A stretch of 64,000 nt of DNA. It comes from Candidatus Uhrbacteria bacterium (GTDB lineage Bacteria > Patescibacteriota > Patescibacteriia > 2-12-FULL-60-25). Position 1 is the first letter of the stretch; every line of letters starts with the position of its first letter. The translations under genes and the position numbers were made by a program. The stretch is taken from positions 23,303 to 87,302 of the forward strand of contig JAHBAS020000007.1 of the NCBI GenBank assembly GCA_018499965.2. Reading direction: 5' to 3'. Shown here in pieces: positions 42,978-50,799 of this stretch. The notes under the pieces were generated by a model, which was not told where the DNA came from, ran no database searches, and worked only from the letters and a program-made list of their open reading frames with translations.

Positions 42978-43780
42978 GGAGGCAATCTGCCTAAGGTTCT
43001 ATCTAGACGTCTGAGGTGTGGGGTTCTTCTGATGAACGAAGGGGTCTCTTTATGGGGCGACCTGAGTGCCCCCGGATCTCTTCTTTAAGAGGTATCGATT
43101 TTCGTGGACGCTGGGAAGAGGATTTGGATGAGGCAAGTCCCCGGGTGTACCACCCCCCCCGATGGGGTGGCTGGTCGGTGTCGTTGGGTAGGTCGATGGG
43201 TGATCGGATGATGGGTCTGGGTTCTTGGCCGTGAGGGGTCGAGAGAGGAGGGGCGTCGCCGCTCGGATCGAGCTCCTTGGCGATGACCTTTTTCGTCTCG
43301 ATGAGGTTCTTCCTCGAAGCGGGTCTTCGAACTTCGTCTGGATGTTCGAGGTTATGATGCTCGGACCTCTACGTGACCCCGGGTGAGTTGCGAATGAGGA
43401 AGGTGGTAAGTCGGGTCGGTCGGGCGTGCTGTTCTCGAACGTGAGGGTAGGAGCTGTCTCGTGTACCGTCTTCGTGATGATGGCGGCGGAAGAGATACGT
43501 CGAGATCTTTCTAAGTGGGAACATGATGCGAGCATCGGTCTCTCGAGGATCAAAACGTCGTCTAAAGCATTGGATCACGCTCCGAATGATGACGGAAAAC
43601 GGAAAAGAATCTTTTTATTCATAGGATGCGAATGGCTTTATTTTATCGAGGTCAAAATATTGAGTACGTTTTGTGTTCACGGCGGCTTCTTCGGCCAGGT
43701 ATGAAAATGATCGTCGCCGGGTTTGAGGATTAAGATCTCTTACGATCAGAGGAGGGATCGTGGGGAGTGATCGGAAAACA

Positions 43781-43812
43781 AAACGACCCCGAGAATTTTA
43801 TCGGAGTCGTTT
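43781..43812. repeat. Terminator-like palindrome in the gene-poor region
   Basis: AAACGACCCCGA pairs with TCGGAGTCGTTT (one mismatch) around GAATTTTA; no T-run follows directly. Confidence 0.5.
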
Positions 43813-44520
43813 GGTCTGGCGAACCAGTTTTATTTTTTGTTTTGATGTTGCTCATTCGCCGAAGCGGATGACCCGTTTTTATTTTTCCGGGTTGGAGGAT
43901 CGGATGATAGGTGGTGGGTGGGATCTTGAAGGTGCGAGTTGGTCCGATCCGTTATCCCTGCAACCATTGTACCCCTCATATGCTTGTTTTGATCAATCTC
44001 GCTCAATGGAGCGAAAATACTTTTTGCGCATCTTGTGGATAAGGGTTGGGGATGGGGAAATCGGGTCCGTGGGTCTATACGCCTACCCCGGTCTGTCAGT
44101 TCTCTGGCGGGAGCGTATTCGGGGATCCGTGGGAAGGATGGGTCGGAAGTTTGGGGGAGAGAGGAGGGTAAAAAAAGTGAGCCAGTCGATCGTGATGAAT
44201 GCGAGGGTAGGCGGTGGGCGGAAAATATTTTCAGTTGGAGAGAAGGGGGGGGTGGCCTCGGACCCGTCCCGGGTTTGATGGGCTAGGCAAAGAGATACCC
44301 GATTTATAGAAATGGGATCCCCTAAGAAATGGATCTGAATAGTCGCATTCATCGAATCGGTGGTAAATAAGGCGATTTGTTCTATCGTATATTGAATTTT
44401 GAAGAAGAGAAGGTGATTTTTGCTGTAAAATAACTTCTTTTTATTGATCGTCCGTAACTTTTTTAAGGAGATTGGGTTATTTTTGGTATCTGATGCGGGT
44501 ATTAAGGTCTCAAATCCTTT

Positions 44521-44691
44521 TGTCACCCTGAGGAACGAAGGGTCTATTTCGGAAACGTCTATGCCGGATGATGATACGGGTACGTTAAAAAGATCAAAGA
44601 TGGATTTTGATATTATGAGAGATGGGGAACGTTTTTTTGATGGCGAGATATTTGTTGCGGGGAAATGGACCCTTCGTTCCTCAGGGTGACA
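44521..44691. mobile_element. Candidate small inverted-repeat element
   Basis: A perfect 24-bp inverted repeat: 44521-44544 (TGTCACCCTG...GAAGGGTC) and 44668-44691 (GACCCTTC...CAGGGTGACA), enclosing 123 bp with no gene. This GTCACCCTGAGG-type repeat is familiar from intergenic regions of several bacterial groups. The layout resembles a MITE or REP pair, but I see no target-site duplication or transposase. Confidence 0.45.
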
Positions 44692-44870
44692 AAGATGAGG
44701 TGGTGCTTGGTTTCGGGGTGCGAGAGATTGGTTGGTGACGTATCTCCTTAGAGGATTGTTGGCATATCCCCAAGTTGTACACATGCTTAAATGACTTTAT
44801 AAAGCGAAAAAACAGAAAAGAAGACAGAAATGAGAAAGGGGTAAAATGATTCGCAATCCGTCATCCGTAC

Positions 44871-44910
44871 CCTGAACCCACTAACCCATTAACTCGCAAA
44901 CTCGCCAACT
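44871..44910. repeat. Octamer units
   Basis: CCTGAACC, CACTAACC, CATTAACT, CGCAAACT, CGCCAACT in exact 8-nt phase. Same family as 10422-10480 and 61762-61836. Lies 44 bases before the next gene. Confidence 0.6.
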
Positions 44911-44935
44911 GCTGATACCGCGATGTCCGATATGT

Positions 44936-44941
44936 TATACT
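44936..44941 (+). promoter_or_regulatory. -10 box
   Basis: TATACT ends 12 nt before the ATG at 44954; leader of about 6 nt. Confidence 0.5.
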
Positions 44942-44953
44942 TCCCTTAACAAT

Positions 44954-45733
44954 ATGACGCCAAAAAAGAGGGGCAACCCGACTGGAATGCGAACGGTCGT
45001 GCTTGAGGATCGTCCATCCAAAAAGCCGATTTTTGCTTTAGTGCTGATTATCATTATGGCAGCAAGCGCTGTCTATCTCATGATGACCGGCAGGGCGGGG
45101 TTTAAGAAGCAAGAAGCGCCAAAGCAGCAAGTTGGAGCATCCGATCAGGCGGTTCAGCAAAACCTTTCGCTCATGGATCGCGTGCGGAAGCATATCCTTG
45201 TAAAGGAAACGGATCAGCCTCGCGTGTATACCATTAATAATATCGAACTCGTTCGCCAGAAGAATCCGGAATTCTATCGGGATGCAGAGCAGGGTGATAA
45301 GGTCTTGATTTGGAAAGATCGGGCTATGATCTACTCCGAAAAGTTAGATCGTTTGGTTGCGGTAGCTACGGCAACCCCGCTTATTCGCGTTTCTTCGGAG
45401 CCGTCCGATTCCCAGGAAGTGAGTGGAACGCCATCCGCGCCGTCGATCGATCAGCTCCGAGCTTCTACGACGATTGAGATTCGTAATGGTTCCCGTAAGA
45501 ACGGCGAAGGCGCACGATTGAAGAAAACGTTGACGGATGCGGGATTCGTTGTGACGAAGGTCGGTGACGCCGGGGCTGCATACACTGGAACGCGTATCAT
45601 TGATCAAACGTCGGGATCGGCTTCGATGATTTCCGAGGCTCTCGTCGCTCCAACGGACGGGGTTGTTACTTCGACACTGCCAACCACGGAACGTCCGAGC
45701 GAGGCGAATATCCTTATTCTTATAGGGAGATAA
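44954..45733 (+). CDS. Membrane protein with LytR C-terminal domain
   Basis: 259 residues. Cytosolic N-terminus of about 25 residues, one span (PIFALVLIIIMAASAVYLMM), an outer region with YTINNIELVRQKNPEFYRDAEQGDKVLIWKDRAMIY, and a LytR_C domain (TTIEIRNGSRKNGEGARLKKTLTDAGF...ANILILIGR). LytR_C domains accompany cell-wall polymer transfer or sit alone in envelope proteins. Here the catalytic LCP domain is absent, so it is probably structural or regulatory. TATACT 12 nt upstream of the ATG is the likely -10. Ends with a terminator. Confidence 0.75.
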   Translation: MTPKKRGNPTGMRTVVLEDRPSKKPIFALVLIIIMAASAVYLMMTGRAGFKKQEAPKQQVGASDQAVQQNLSLMDRVRKHILVKETDQPRVYTINNIELVRQKNPEFYRDAEQGDKVLIWKDRAMIYSEKLDRLVAVATATPLIRVSSEPSDSQEVSGTPSAPSIDQLRASTTIEIRNGSRKNGEGARLKKTLTDAGFVVTKVGDAGAAYTGTRIIDQTSGSASMISEALVAPTDGVVTSTLPTTERPSEANILILIGR

Positions 45734-45764
45734 GGGCGCAAGTCTAGAAAAGGCATGGATCAGC

Positions 45765-45794
45765 GAGGCACGGAAAAATCCGTGCCTCTTTTTT
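45765..45794 (+). terminator. Terminator
   Basis: GAGGCACGGA and TCCGTGCCTC with an AAAA loop, then TTTTTT. Confidence 0.95.
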
Positions 45795-45821
45795 CTCCTT
45801 CTTTTTAGATCGTGCTACCGT

Positions 45822-47072
45822 ATGGATCGTATGCGCGTTATCACTGATTTTCACCTCCATTCCAAGTATTCCAGGGCGTGTTCCAAGGAATTGACGCTTC
45901 CGAATATCGCAAAAGCCTGTGAGAAGAAGGGGGTTAACCTTGTTGGAACCTCAGATGTGACGCATCCGGCTTGGCGATCGCATATGGGCGAGCATCTCGT
46001 CCATGACAAGGGCGGAGCATTCATGTTGGCGGATGGATCCAGTGCCACGCGTTTTCTCCTTTCAACGGAACTTTCTTGCGTATATAAGCGCGGAGGAAAA
46101 ACGCGACGCGTGCATCATGTCATCCTCTTTCCGTCGCTCGATTCCGTCGATCGTCTCATTGCCGAGCTTGAGAAGCGCGGATGCAATCTCAAAGCCGACG
46201 GTCGTCCGATTCTCGGTTTGGATTCCGAGGTGCTTTTTCGCATCTTGTTAGAGATCGATCCGCGTATCTTGCTCATTCCGGCCCATGCCTGGACGCCGTG
46301 GTATGCCATTTTCGGATCGCAGTCCGGTTTCGACTCCCTCGAAGAATGTTTCGGGGATCTCGCATCGAATATCCATGCCATTGAAACGGGTCTTTCTTCG
46401 GATCCGGAGATGAATCGCCGGTTGTCTGCGCTCGATCGTCTCTTTTTGGTTTCGAACTCCGACGCGCATTCATTGGATAAGTTGGGTCGTGAAGCGAACG
46501 TATTTGAAATGGATGCGCCGACCTATGACGATGTCTACGACATTCTGACGACGCATGATGTGAAACGATTCATCGAAACGATCGAATTTTTTCCTGAAGA
46601 GGGTAAGTATCACGTGGATGGACATCGTGCATGCGGGTTTTGGTGTGAACCGGAAGAAACGAAACGACGGAAAGGATTGTGTCCGGTGTGCGGAAAGCCA
46701 TTGACGATCGGCGTATTGAATCGCGTTGTTGAACTCGCGGACCGTGAAACGGGAACGCCCCCGTCATCTGGTTTGGTTCCGTATCGATCGATCACGCCGC
46801 TCGCAGAACTCATCGGCTCCGTTTACAACGTCGGCTCGTCATCAAAACGTGTTCGTACGGCCATGGATCGTCTGTGCGCAGGTGATCGGACCGAATTCGG
46901 AATTCTTCTTGATCTTTCAGCGGCTGATCTTGCGCCATACGCCTCTCCGGAGATCGTTCAGGCGATTTTTGCCATGCGCAGGGGCGAGGTAGAGCGCATT
47001 CCTGGATATGACGGCGAGTTTGGAAAGATCCGCGTAAAAGCGCACGCGCCGGAACAACCAACGATGTTATAG
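45822..47072 (+). CDS. Endonuclease Q-like PHP nuclease
   Basis: 416 residues. A PHP domain opens with ITDFHLHSKYSRACSKELTLPNIAKACEKKGVNLVGTSDVTHPAW and continues with STELSCVY, RVHHVILFPSLD, ILLIPAHAWTPW and VSNSDAHSL, all metal-ligand motifs. A zinc-ribbon follows (CGFWCEPEETKRRKGLCPVCGKPL), then a helical C-terminus (EFGILLDLSAADLAPYASPEIVQAI). This order matches EndoQ, a repair nuclease that nicks 5' of deaminated bases, described in Thermococcales and some bacteria. The start could be the second ATG at 45831. Fits with MutY as repair neighbour. Confidence 0.82.
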   Translation: MDRMRVITDFHLHSKYSRACSKELTLPNIAKACEKKGVNLVGTSDVTHPAWRSHMGEHLVHDKGGAFMLADGSSATRFLLSTELSCVYKRGGKTRRVHHVILFPSLDSVDRLIAELEKRGCNLKADGRPILGLDSEVLFRILLEIDPRILLIPAHAWTPWYAIFGSQSGFDSLEECFGDLASNIHAIETGLSSDPEMNRRLSALDRLFLVSNSDAHSLDKLGREANVFEMDAPTYDDVYDILTTHDVKRFIETIEFFPEEGKYHVDGHRACGFWCEPEETKRRKGLCPVCGKPLTIGVLNRVVELADRETGTPPSSGLVPYRSITPLAELIGSVYNVGSSSKRVRTAMDRLCAGDRTEFGILLDLSAADLAPYASPEIVQAIFAMRRGEVERIPGYDGEFGKIRVKAHAPEQPTML

Positions 47073-47092
47073 GGAATAGGAGAGATAAAAAA

Positions 47093-47120
47093 TAGATCGT
47101 ACAAAACGATCTATTTTTTT
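47093..47120 (+). terminator. Terminator of the EndoQ-like gene
   Basis: TAGATCGT and ACGATCTA with a 5-nt loop, followed by seven T. Confidence 0.92.
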
Positions 47121-47126
47121 AAAAAG

Positions 47127-47156
47127 AAATCCCCCGATTTCATTCGGGGGGAATTT
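47127..47156 (-). terminator. Terminator of the Lys-rich protein gene
   Basis: On the minus strand AAATTCCCCCCGA and TCGGGGGATTT (one bulge), then CTTTTT. Confidence 0.88.
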
Positions 47157-47157
47157 C

Positions 47158-47253
47158 TTACTTTTTCTTCTTCTTCGCTACCTTCTTCTTTGCAACTTTC
47201 TTCACGGCTTTCTTCTTTGTGGTCTTCTTCACGGCCTTCTTTTTCGCTGGCAT
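47158..47253 (-). CDS. 31-residue Lys/Ala-rich, histone-like small protein
   Basis: Reads MPAKKKAVKKTTKKKAVKK, then VAKKKVAKKKKK and TAA: 19 Lys in 31 residues, the rest Ala, Val, Thr, Pro. This is the composition of the C-terminal tails of histone H1-like bacterial proteins (Hc1, HupB tails). It has the best Shine-Dalgarno site in the window, GGAGGTG 7 nt before the ATG, a promoter box (TATACT, 47327-47322 minus) and its own terminator, so I regard it as real despite its size. Probably binds DNA or RNA by charge; an alternative is a ribosome-associated peptide. Confidence 0.75.
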   Translation of the reverse strand: MPAKKKAVKKTTKKKAVKKVAKKKVAKKKKK

Positions 47254-47650
47254 GAATGATCACCTCCTTTTAGGTTTGATAAGTGTAAATCGCGAACTTC
47301 AGGGTGGCGATTACAAAACGTAGTATAACACATTTTTGACACGTCAAGGAATTTTTTTCATCCGATAAAAGTTTTTTCTTAGATGAAGAATATTTTTCTT
47401 TCTCGAAAAAGAAAAAGAGATGCAAAAATATTTTTTTAGAATCATTTTTTTATTTTAAAACAAGGAAAAGGAAAAAGATTATTTTTTTCTCTTAATTTGC
47501 GATAAAAATAGATGTGCATGATCATGTTTTTCAGCAAAGAAAAATATTTTTTCTCTTCTGCGCATCGTGTTTTGTCGTTCGAGCGACAAAAAAGAACATC
47601 GTAGAGATGTTCGTGGTGTTTGTTTACGTAAACAAAGATGTGGATAACTT
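47254..47650. other. AT-rich intergenic region with three palindromes
   Basis: About 400 bp without a gene. 47340-47560 is strongly A/T-rich. It contains TTGACACGTCAA (near 47336), TTTTGTCG/CGACAAAA (47570-47591), GAACATC/GATGTTC (47594-47612), the perfect 18-mer TTTGTTTACGTAAACAAA (47619-47636) and a DnaA-box match TGTGGATAA (47639-47647). It probably holds the Lys-rich protein promoter on one side and mutY 3' sequence on the other. Confidence 0.7.
47322..47327 (-). promoter_or_regulatory. -10 box of the Lys-rich protein gene
   Basis: TATACT on the minus strand about 70 bases before the ATG at 47253; TTGACG lies upstream within an inverted repeat TTGAC-GT-GTCAA. Confidence 0.5.
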
Positions 47651-48580
47651 TTATTTTTGAATGGGAAGTTGAATACGTTCTCGCTTCATTTCGATGAGTC
47701 CGTCACGTTGCATGCGATCGATCATACGGAGAATCCATTCACGATCTTGGGTATCATCGTACGAATCGTCAATCATATTTCCGATGCGACGAATGGAATA
47801 TGAGGATGCTGTTTGGAGTAATCGAAGAATGCGTCCACGATAGATGCGATCCGGAAAACGTTTTCCTTCATGTATGCGTTCTTGAACGATTGCGGTCTTC
47901 GGACGAACAACAGACGAGGTAAGGAAGCGTTTTGCAGAAACGCACTGCTCACGCAATGGGCATTCCAGGCAGTTTGGCTTTCGTGCTTGGCAGACCATGG
48001 CGCCAAGATCCATGATTGCATGGAGTGCTTTCCAGTCCTGTTTACGATGGAAGATGGCTTGGAGTGCGCGCCGAACGGCATGATCGTCCTGTTGGGTTGG
48101 GAATGGCTTTCGGAGCACGAGTCGTCCGATGACGCGCCGCACGTTCGTATCGATCGCTGCTGCCGGTTCTTGGGCTACGAAGGTATGGATGGCTGCGGCA
48201 GCGTATGGGCCAATGCCCTTGAGCGCGCGCCATCCTTCTTCGGTGTGCGGTACGCCACGCTCACAGACGGTTTTCGCCGCCTCGCGAAGATAGAGCGCAC
48301 GTCGATTGTACCCAAGACCGGACCAGGCGCGGATGAGTTCCGGCGTATTCGCGTTCGCAAGCGACTCCCAAGACGGGAATCGCTTCATCCATGATTCATA
48401 AAAGGGAATGACGCGCGCAACTTGCGTTTGTTGCAACATGATCTCGCTCACGCAAATGGCGTACGGATCGCGCGTGCGACGCCAAGGGAGATCGCGACCA
48501 TGACGTCGATACCATAGAAGGAGCGTACGAATGCGCCCATCTTCTATCTGCTTTTTTGCACGAGGGGACGATGATGGCAT
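47651..48580 (-). CDS. mutY: A/G-specific adenine glycosylase
   Basis: 309 residues. HhH-GPD fold: LLLWYRRHGRDLPWRRTRDPYAICVSEIMLQQTQVARV with the catalytic Glu in SEIMLQQ, the hairpin LKGIGPYAAAAIHTF, and the catalytic Asp in AAIDTNVRR. The [4Fe-4S] ligands follow CX6CX2CX5C (CQARKPNCLECPLREQC). Removes A opposite 8-oxoG. The usual C-terminal Nudix-like domain is missing; instead there are about 85 residues with a winged-helix look (GRILRLLQTASSYSIRRI). Its start overlaps the upstream gene's stop by one base (TAATG), implying coupling. Confidence 0.93.
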   Translation of the reverse strand: MPSSSPRAKKQIEDGRIRTLLLWYRRHGRDLPWRRTRDPYAICVSEIMLQQTQVARVIPFYESWMKRFPSWESLANANTPELIRAWSGLGYNRRALYLREAAKTVCERGVPHTEEGWRALKGIGPYAAAAIHTFVAQEPAAAIDTNVRRVIGRLVLRKPFPTQQDDHAVRRALQAIFHRKQDWKALHAIMDLGAMVCQARKPNCLECPLREQCVSAKRFLTSSVVRPKTAIVQERIHEGKRFPDRIYRGRILRLLQTASSYSIRRIGNMIDDSYDDTQDREWILRMIDRMQRDGLIEMKRERIQLPIQK

Positions 48581-49299
48581 TACGACGGTGACTGGATCAC
48601 GAATGATCCAAGAAGCGTATCGAGGATATTTTTACGTTCAAGCGTTTCGAGGTCGCGGATCCAAATGAGATGCGTGCTTGTTCCGGATTCCCGCGCTTCC
48701 AGGTACATCGCACGCGAATCATCCGGAAGCGTTCCGAGAACGCCTTTAAAGAGACGTCCATGAATGAGGAGCGCTTGAGGCTTGGTGTTGATGAGTGATG
48801 CGTCGAGCGAGTCGCGTTTGTCTTTGACGAAGGGCGTGACCTCCATCCATCGCGTAAACGGAATCGCGGAAGACGTGGTTGATCCTCGTGCAATGGCGAT
48901 GCCGGTTTTTTCATCCATGTCTACGTAGCTTCCTTGCGGAATGGAAAACTGTACGCCTTGGGTGAGGGAAACTACGGATGTCCATTGGGCGAGCTGGCGC
49001 GGTTTCGGATCCGAAATCTGTTTTGCGATACCGGTAAGGCGCTGGTCTTCTTGGAGTTCCTTGAGCACGCCTTGTGCGCGTTGGATTTCGGAATTCGCTT
49101 CGAGGACTTTTTGATTGGCTTGTTGTGCGATCTTTTCTTTTTCCGATGCCATTCGTTCTGCGGTCGCTTGGGTCTTTTGCAATTCCATGTTCAGGGTATC
49201 CCGATCTTGGTTCGCGAGAACGAGAAACGGAATCACGCCAACGCCTGTTGCGAATGCCCCGAGGGCTACGAAGAGGAGAACGGCGGATACACGTTTCAT
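48580..49299 (-). CDS. Membrane-anchored coiled-coil protein
   Basis: 239 residues. N-terminal span (VSAVLLFVALGAFATGVGVIPFLVLA), a coiled coil of about 60 residues (LNMELQKTQATAERMASEKEKIAQQANQKVLEANSEIQ), then a beta-rich outer domain with FSIPQGSYVDMDEKTGIAIARG and ALLIHGRLFKGVLGTLPDD. Family not recognised. Coupled to mutY by a one-base overlap, which is probably chance gene packing. Expressed from TATACT nine bases before the ATG. Confidence 0.6.
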   Translation of the reverse strand: MKRVSAVLLFVALGAFATGVGVIPFLVLANQDRDTLNMELQKTQATAERMASEKEKIAQQANQKVLEANSEIQRAQGVLKELQEDQRLTGIAKQISDPKPRQLAQWTSVVSLTQGVQFSIPQGSYVDMDEKTGIAIARGSTTSSAIPFTRWMEVTPFVKDKRDSLDASLINTKPQALLIHGRLFKGVLGTLPDDSRAMYLEARESGTSTHLIWIRDLETLERKNILDTLLGSFVIQSPS

Positions 49300-49308
49300 A
49301 GTAAGGAA

Positions 49309-49314
49309 AGTATA
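49309..49314 (-). promoter_or_regulatory. -10 box
   Basis: TATACT on the minus strand, 9 nt before the ATG at 49299; no Shine-Dalgarno site. Confidence 0.55.
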
Positions 49315-49359
49315 GGTGGAGGGGGAAGCATGATCAAGGTTTTTTCATGCCGGTTTTCC

Positions 49360-49388
49360 TTGACATAGGCGTCCTTCTTTCGTAGCGT
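49360..49388 (+). promoter_or_regulatory. htpX promoter
   Basis: TTGACA (49360-49365), 17-bp spacer, TAGCGT (49383-49388). Confidence 0.65.
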
Positions 49389-49418
49389 AGATGAATCATC
49401 TTCTTTTTGCCCCAATAT

Positions 49419-50255
49419 ATGATGAATACACTCAAAACAACGATTCTTCTGGGATTGCTCACAGCGATCATTCTTGGGTTTGGTCAGTATTTCGGTGGTC
49501 AGGATGGGCTATTCGTGGCATTGATCGTTTCGATCGTGATGAATATCGGTTCATACTGGTTTTCGGATCGCTTCGTCTTGGGGATGTACGGAGCCAAGGT
49601 ACTTGAGCCGAATGAAGAGCCCGGGCTGCAATCCATGGTTCGTGATATTGCCGCGCGTGCAGGCTTGCCGATGCCCCGCGTGGCTATTGTGCATGGCATG
49701 CCTGGCCCGAATGCTTTCGCTACCGGACGAAATCCCGCGCATGCAGTCGTTGCGGTTTCCCCGTCGCTCATGCAGATTTTAGACGAGCGTGAATTGCGGG
49801 CTGTTCTCGCTCATGAAATGGGGCATGTGAAGAATCGCGATATCCTTATCTGCTCCATTGCAGCCACGCTTGCCGGCGTCGTTTCCTACCTCGCGAACAT
49901 GGCGATGTTCTTTGGAGGGAATCGCGACCGCGAAGGCGGGAATCCGCTCGCTATGCTTTTTATGGTCATCCTTACACCGCTCATGGCTGCGATGATTCAG
50001 TTCGCGATTTCCCGATCCCGGGAATATGGCGCGGATGATCGTGGTGCCGAGTATGCGGATCCGCATGCGCTCGCCTCTGCGCTTCGAAAGCTGGATGCGG
50101 CTGCTCGCCATATGAATCTTGTAGGAAAACCGAAACATGAAGCGACCGCGAGCTTGTTTATCGTGAATCCGTTTCGCGCGTCGTTCTTGCAAAAACTGCT
50201 CTCCACGCATCCGCCGATCGAAGATCGAATCGCACGACTGGAAGGAATGCGGTAA
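49419..50255 (+). CDS. htpX: HtpX-type membrane zinc protease
   Basis: About 278 residues, normal for HtpX (M48B). Two N-terminal spans (TTILLGLLTAIILGFGQYF, LFVALIVSIVMNIGSYWF), the zinc motif LAHEMGHVKNRD, two further spans (LICSIAATLAGVVSYLANMAMFF, MLFMVILTPLMAAMIQFAI) and the third ligand in SREYGADDRGAEY. C-terminal STHPPIEDRIARL is a family hallmark. Degrades misfolded membrane proteins. ATG at 49419 or 49422. Confidence 0.95.
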   Translation: MMNTLKTTILLGLLTAIILGFGQYFGGQDGLFVALIVSIVMNIGSYWFSDRFVLGMYGAKVLEPNEEPGLQSMVRDIAARAGLPMPRVAIVHGMPGPNAFATGRNPAHAVVAVSPSLMQILDERELRAVLAHEMGHVKNRDILICSIAATLAGVVSYLANMAMFFGGNRDREGGNPLAMLFMVILTPLMAAMIQFAISRSREYGADDRGAEYADPHALASALRKLDAAARHMNLVGKPKHEATASLFIVNPFRASFLQKLLSTHPPIEDRIARLEGMR

Positions 50256-50260
50256 ATAAA

Positions 50261-50293
50261 AAAAACATCCCGATACACATCGGGATGTTTTTT
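50261..50293. terminator. Terminator after htpX
   Basis: AAAAACATCCCGAT and ATCGGGATGTTTTT with an ACAC loop; serves the convergent gene too. Confidence 0.93.
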
Positions 50294-50303
50294 ATAACCT
50301 AAA

Positions 50304-50723
50304 CTATTTTTGCAGCGTGCCGATTTCGTAGTTCTTGAGATAGCCTCGGGATTTTTCGGAGTGTGGGGTACCGGAGCCCATCGGACGAGTGTCGAAAAGC
50401 GTCGTGGCATCCTTGCCGCAGCCTTGGTATACCGCATCGCCGCCTGGATGCTTTGTTCCCGCATTGGAGGCGTCATACACCTTGTCAGCGATCACGAACC
50501 AGCAGTCTTCTGGCTTGCTGTGTTTTGAGACTTCGTCCATGGTATAGGCGGGAGAAGCGTCTGCGCTTTCAAAGGTCACGGATTTTTGGTCTGGCTGCTG
50601 GGTTTCTTGCTGCTGCGCCGCTGGCTGAACCTGGTCATTATTTGGATTTTGCTCCTTTTTTGAGCAACCCGCGCCAACGAGAATCGTGAGCGCACAGATT
50701 GTCAGAAGTGTTGATGTTCGCAT
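50304..50723 (-). CDS. Lipoprotein with cytochrome b5-like heme domain
   Basis: 139 residues. Lipoprotein signal (LLTICALTILVGAGC), a Gln/Pro/Asn-rich linker, then a cytochrome b5 fold: YTMDEVSKHSKPEDCWFVIADKVYDAS, the heme-ligand motif KHPGGDAVYQGCGKDAT and a second His in TPHSEKSRGYLKNYEIG. Should bind b-type heme outside the membrane. I see no heme synthesis or electron-transfer partners in the window. Two Cys (EDCW, QGCG) might form a disulfide. Confidence 0.88.
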   Translation of the reverse strand: MRTSTLLTICALTILVGAGCSKKEQNPNNDQVQPAAQQQETQQPDQKSVTFESADASPAYTMDEVSKHSKPEDCWFVIADKVYDASNAGTKHPGGDAVYQGCGKDATTLFDTRPMGSGTPHSEKSRGYLKNYEIGTLQK

Positions 50724-50799
50724 AGAGATAAGAAGGAATCAGATAAATCAGTCTAAATAGTATAGCGATTTGCAAAGAAACCGCAATAAGATAGATACG

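Larger units (their letters stand above)
42572..44953. other. Gene-poor region after the rRNA unit
   Basis: About 2.4 kb in which I support no gene. Open frames exist on both strands but are low-complexity (Arg/Gly/Ser/Pro), lack ribosome sites and overlap palindromes. The sequence is G/T-rich in 42700-43300, unlike neighbouring genes. It holds GGG-rich heptamer-like sequence (42714-42800), palindromes at 42858-42872, 42951-42977 and 43781-43812, a 24-bp inverted repeat pair (44521/44668), octamers (44871-44910) and two DnaA-box-like 9-mers (42685-42693, 44034-44042). Possibly decayed or repeat-inserted DNA. Confidence 0.7.

Noticed and set aside
43016..44784. Frames of 70-230 codons in the gene-poor region
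   Set aside because: Low-complexity composition, no start signals, crossing of palindromes and inverted repeats, and opposite frames of equal length.
42685..47647. Replication origin suggested by three DnaA-box-like 9-mers
   Set aside because: The boxes are scattered over 5 kb, no dnaA/dnaN is present, and gene orientation converges here, which argues against an origin.
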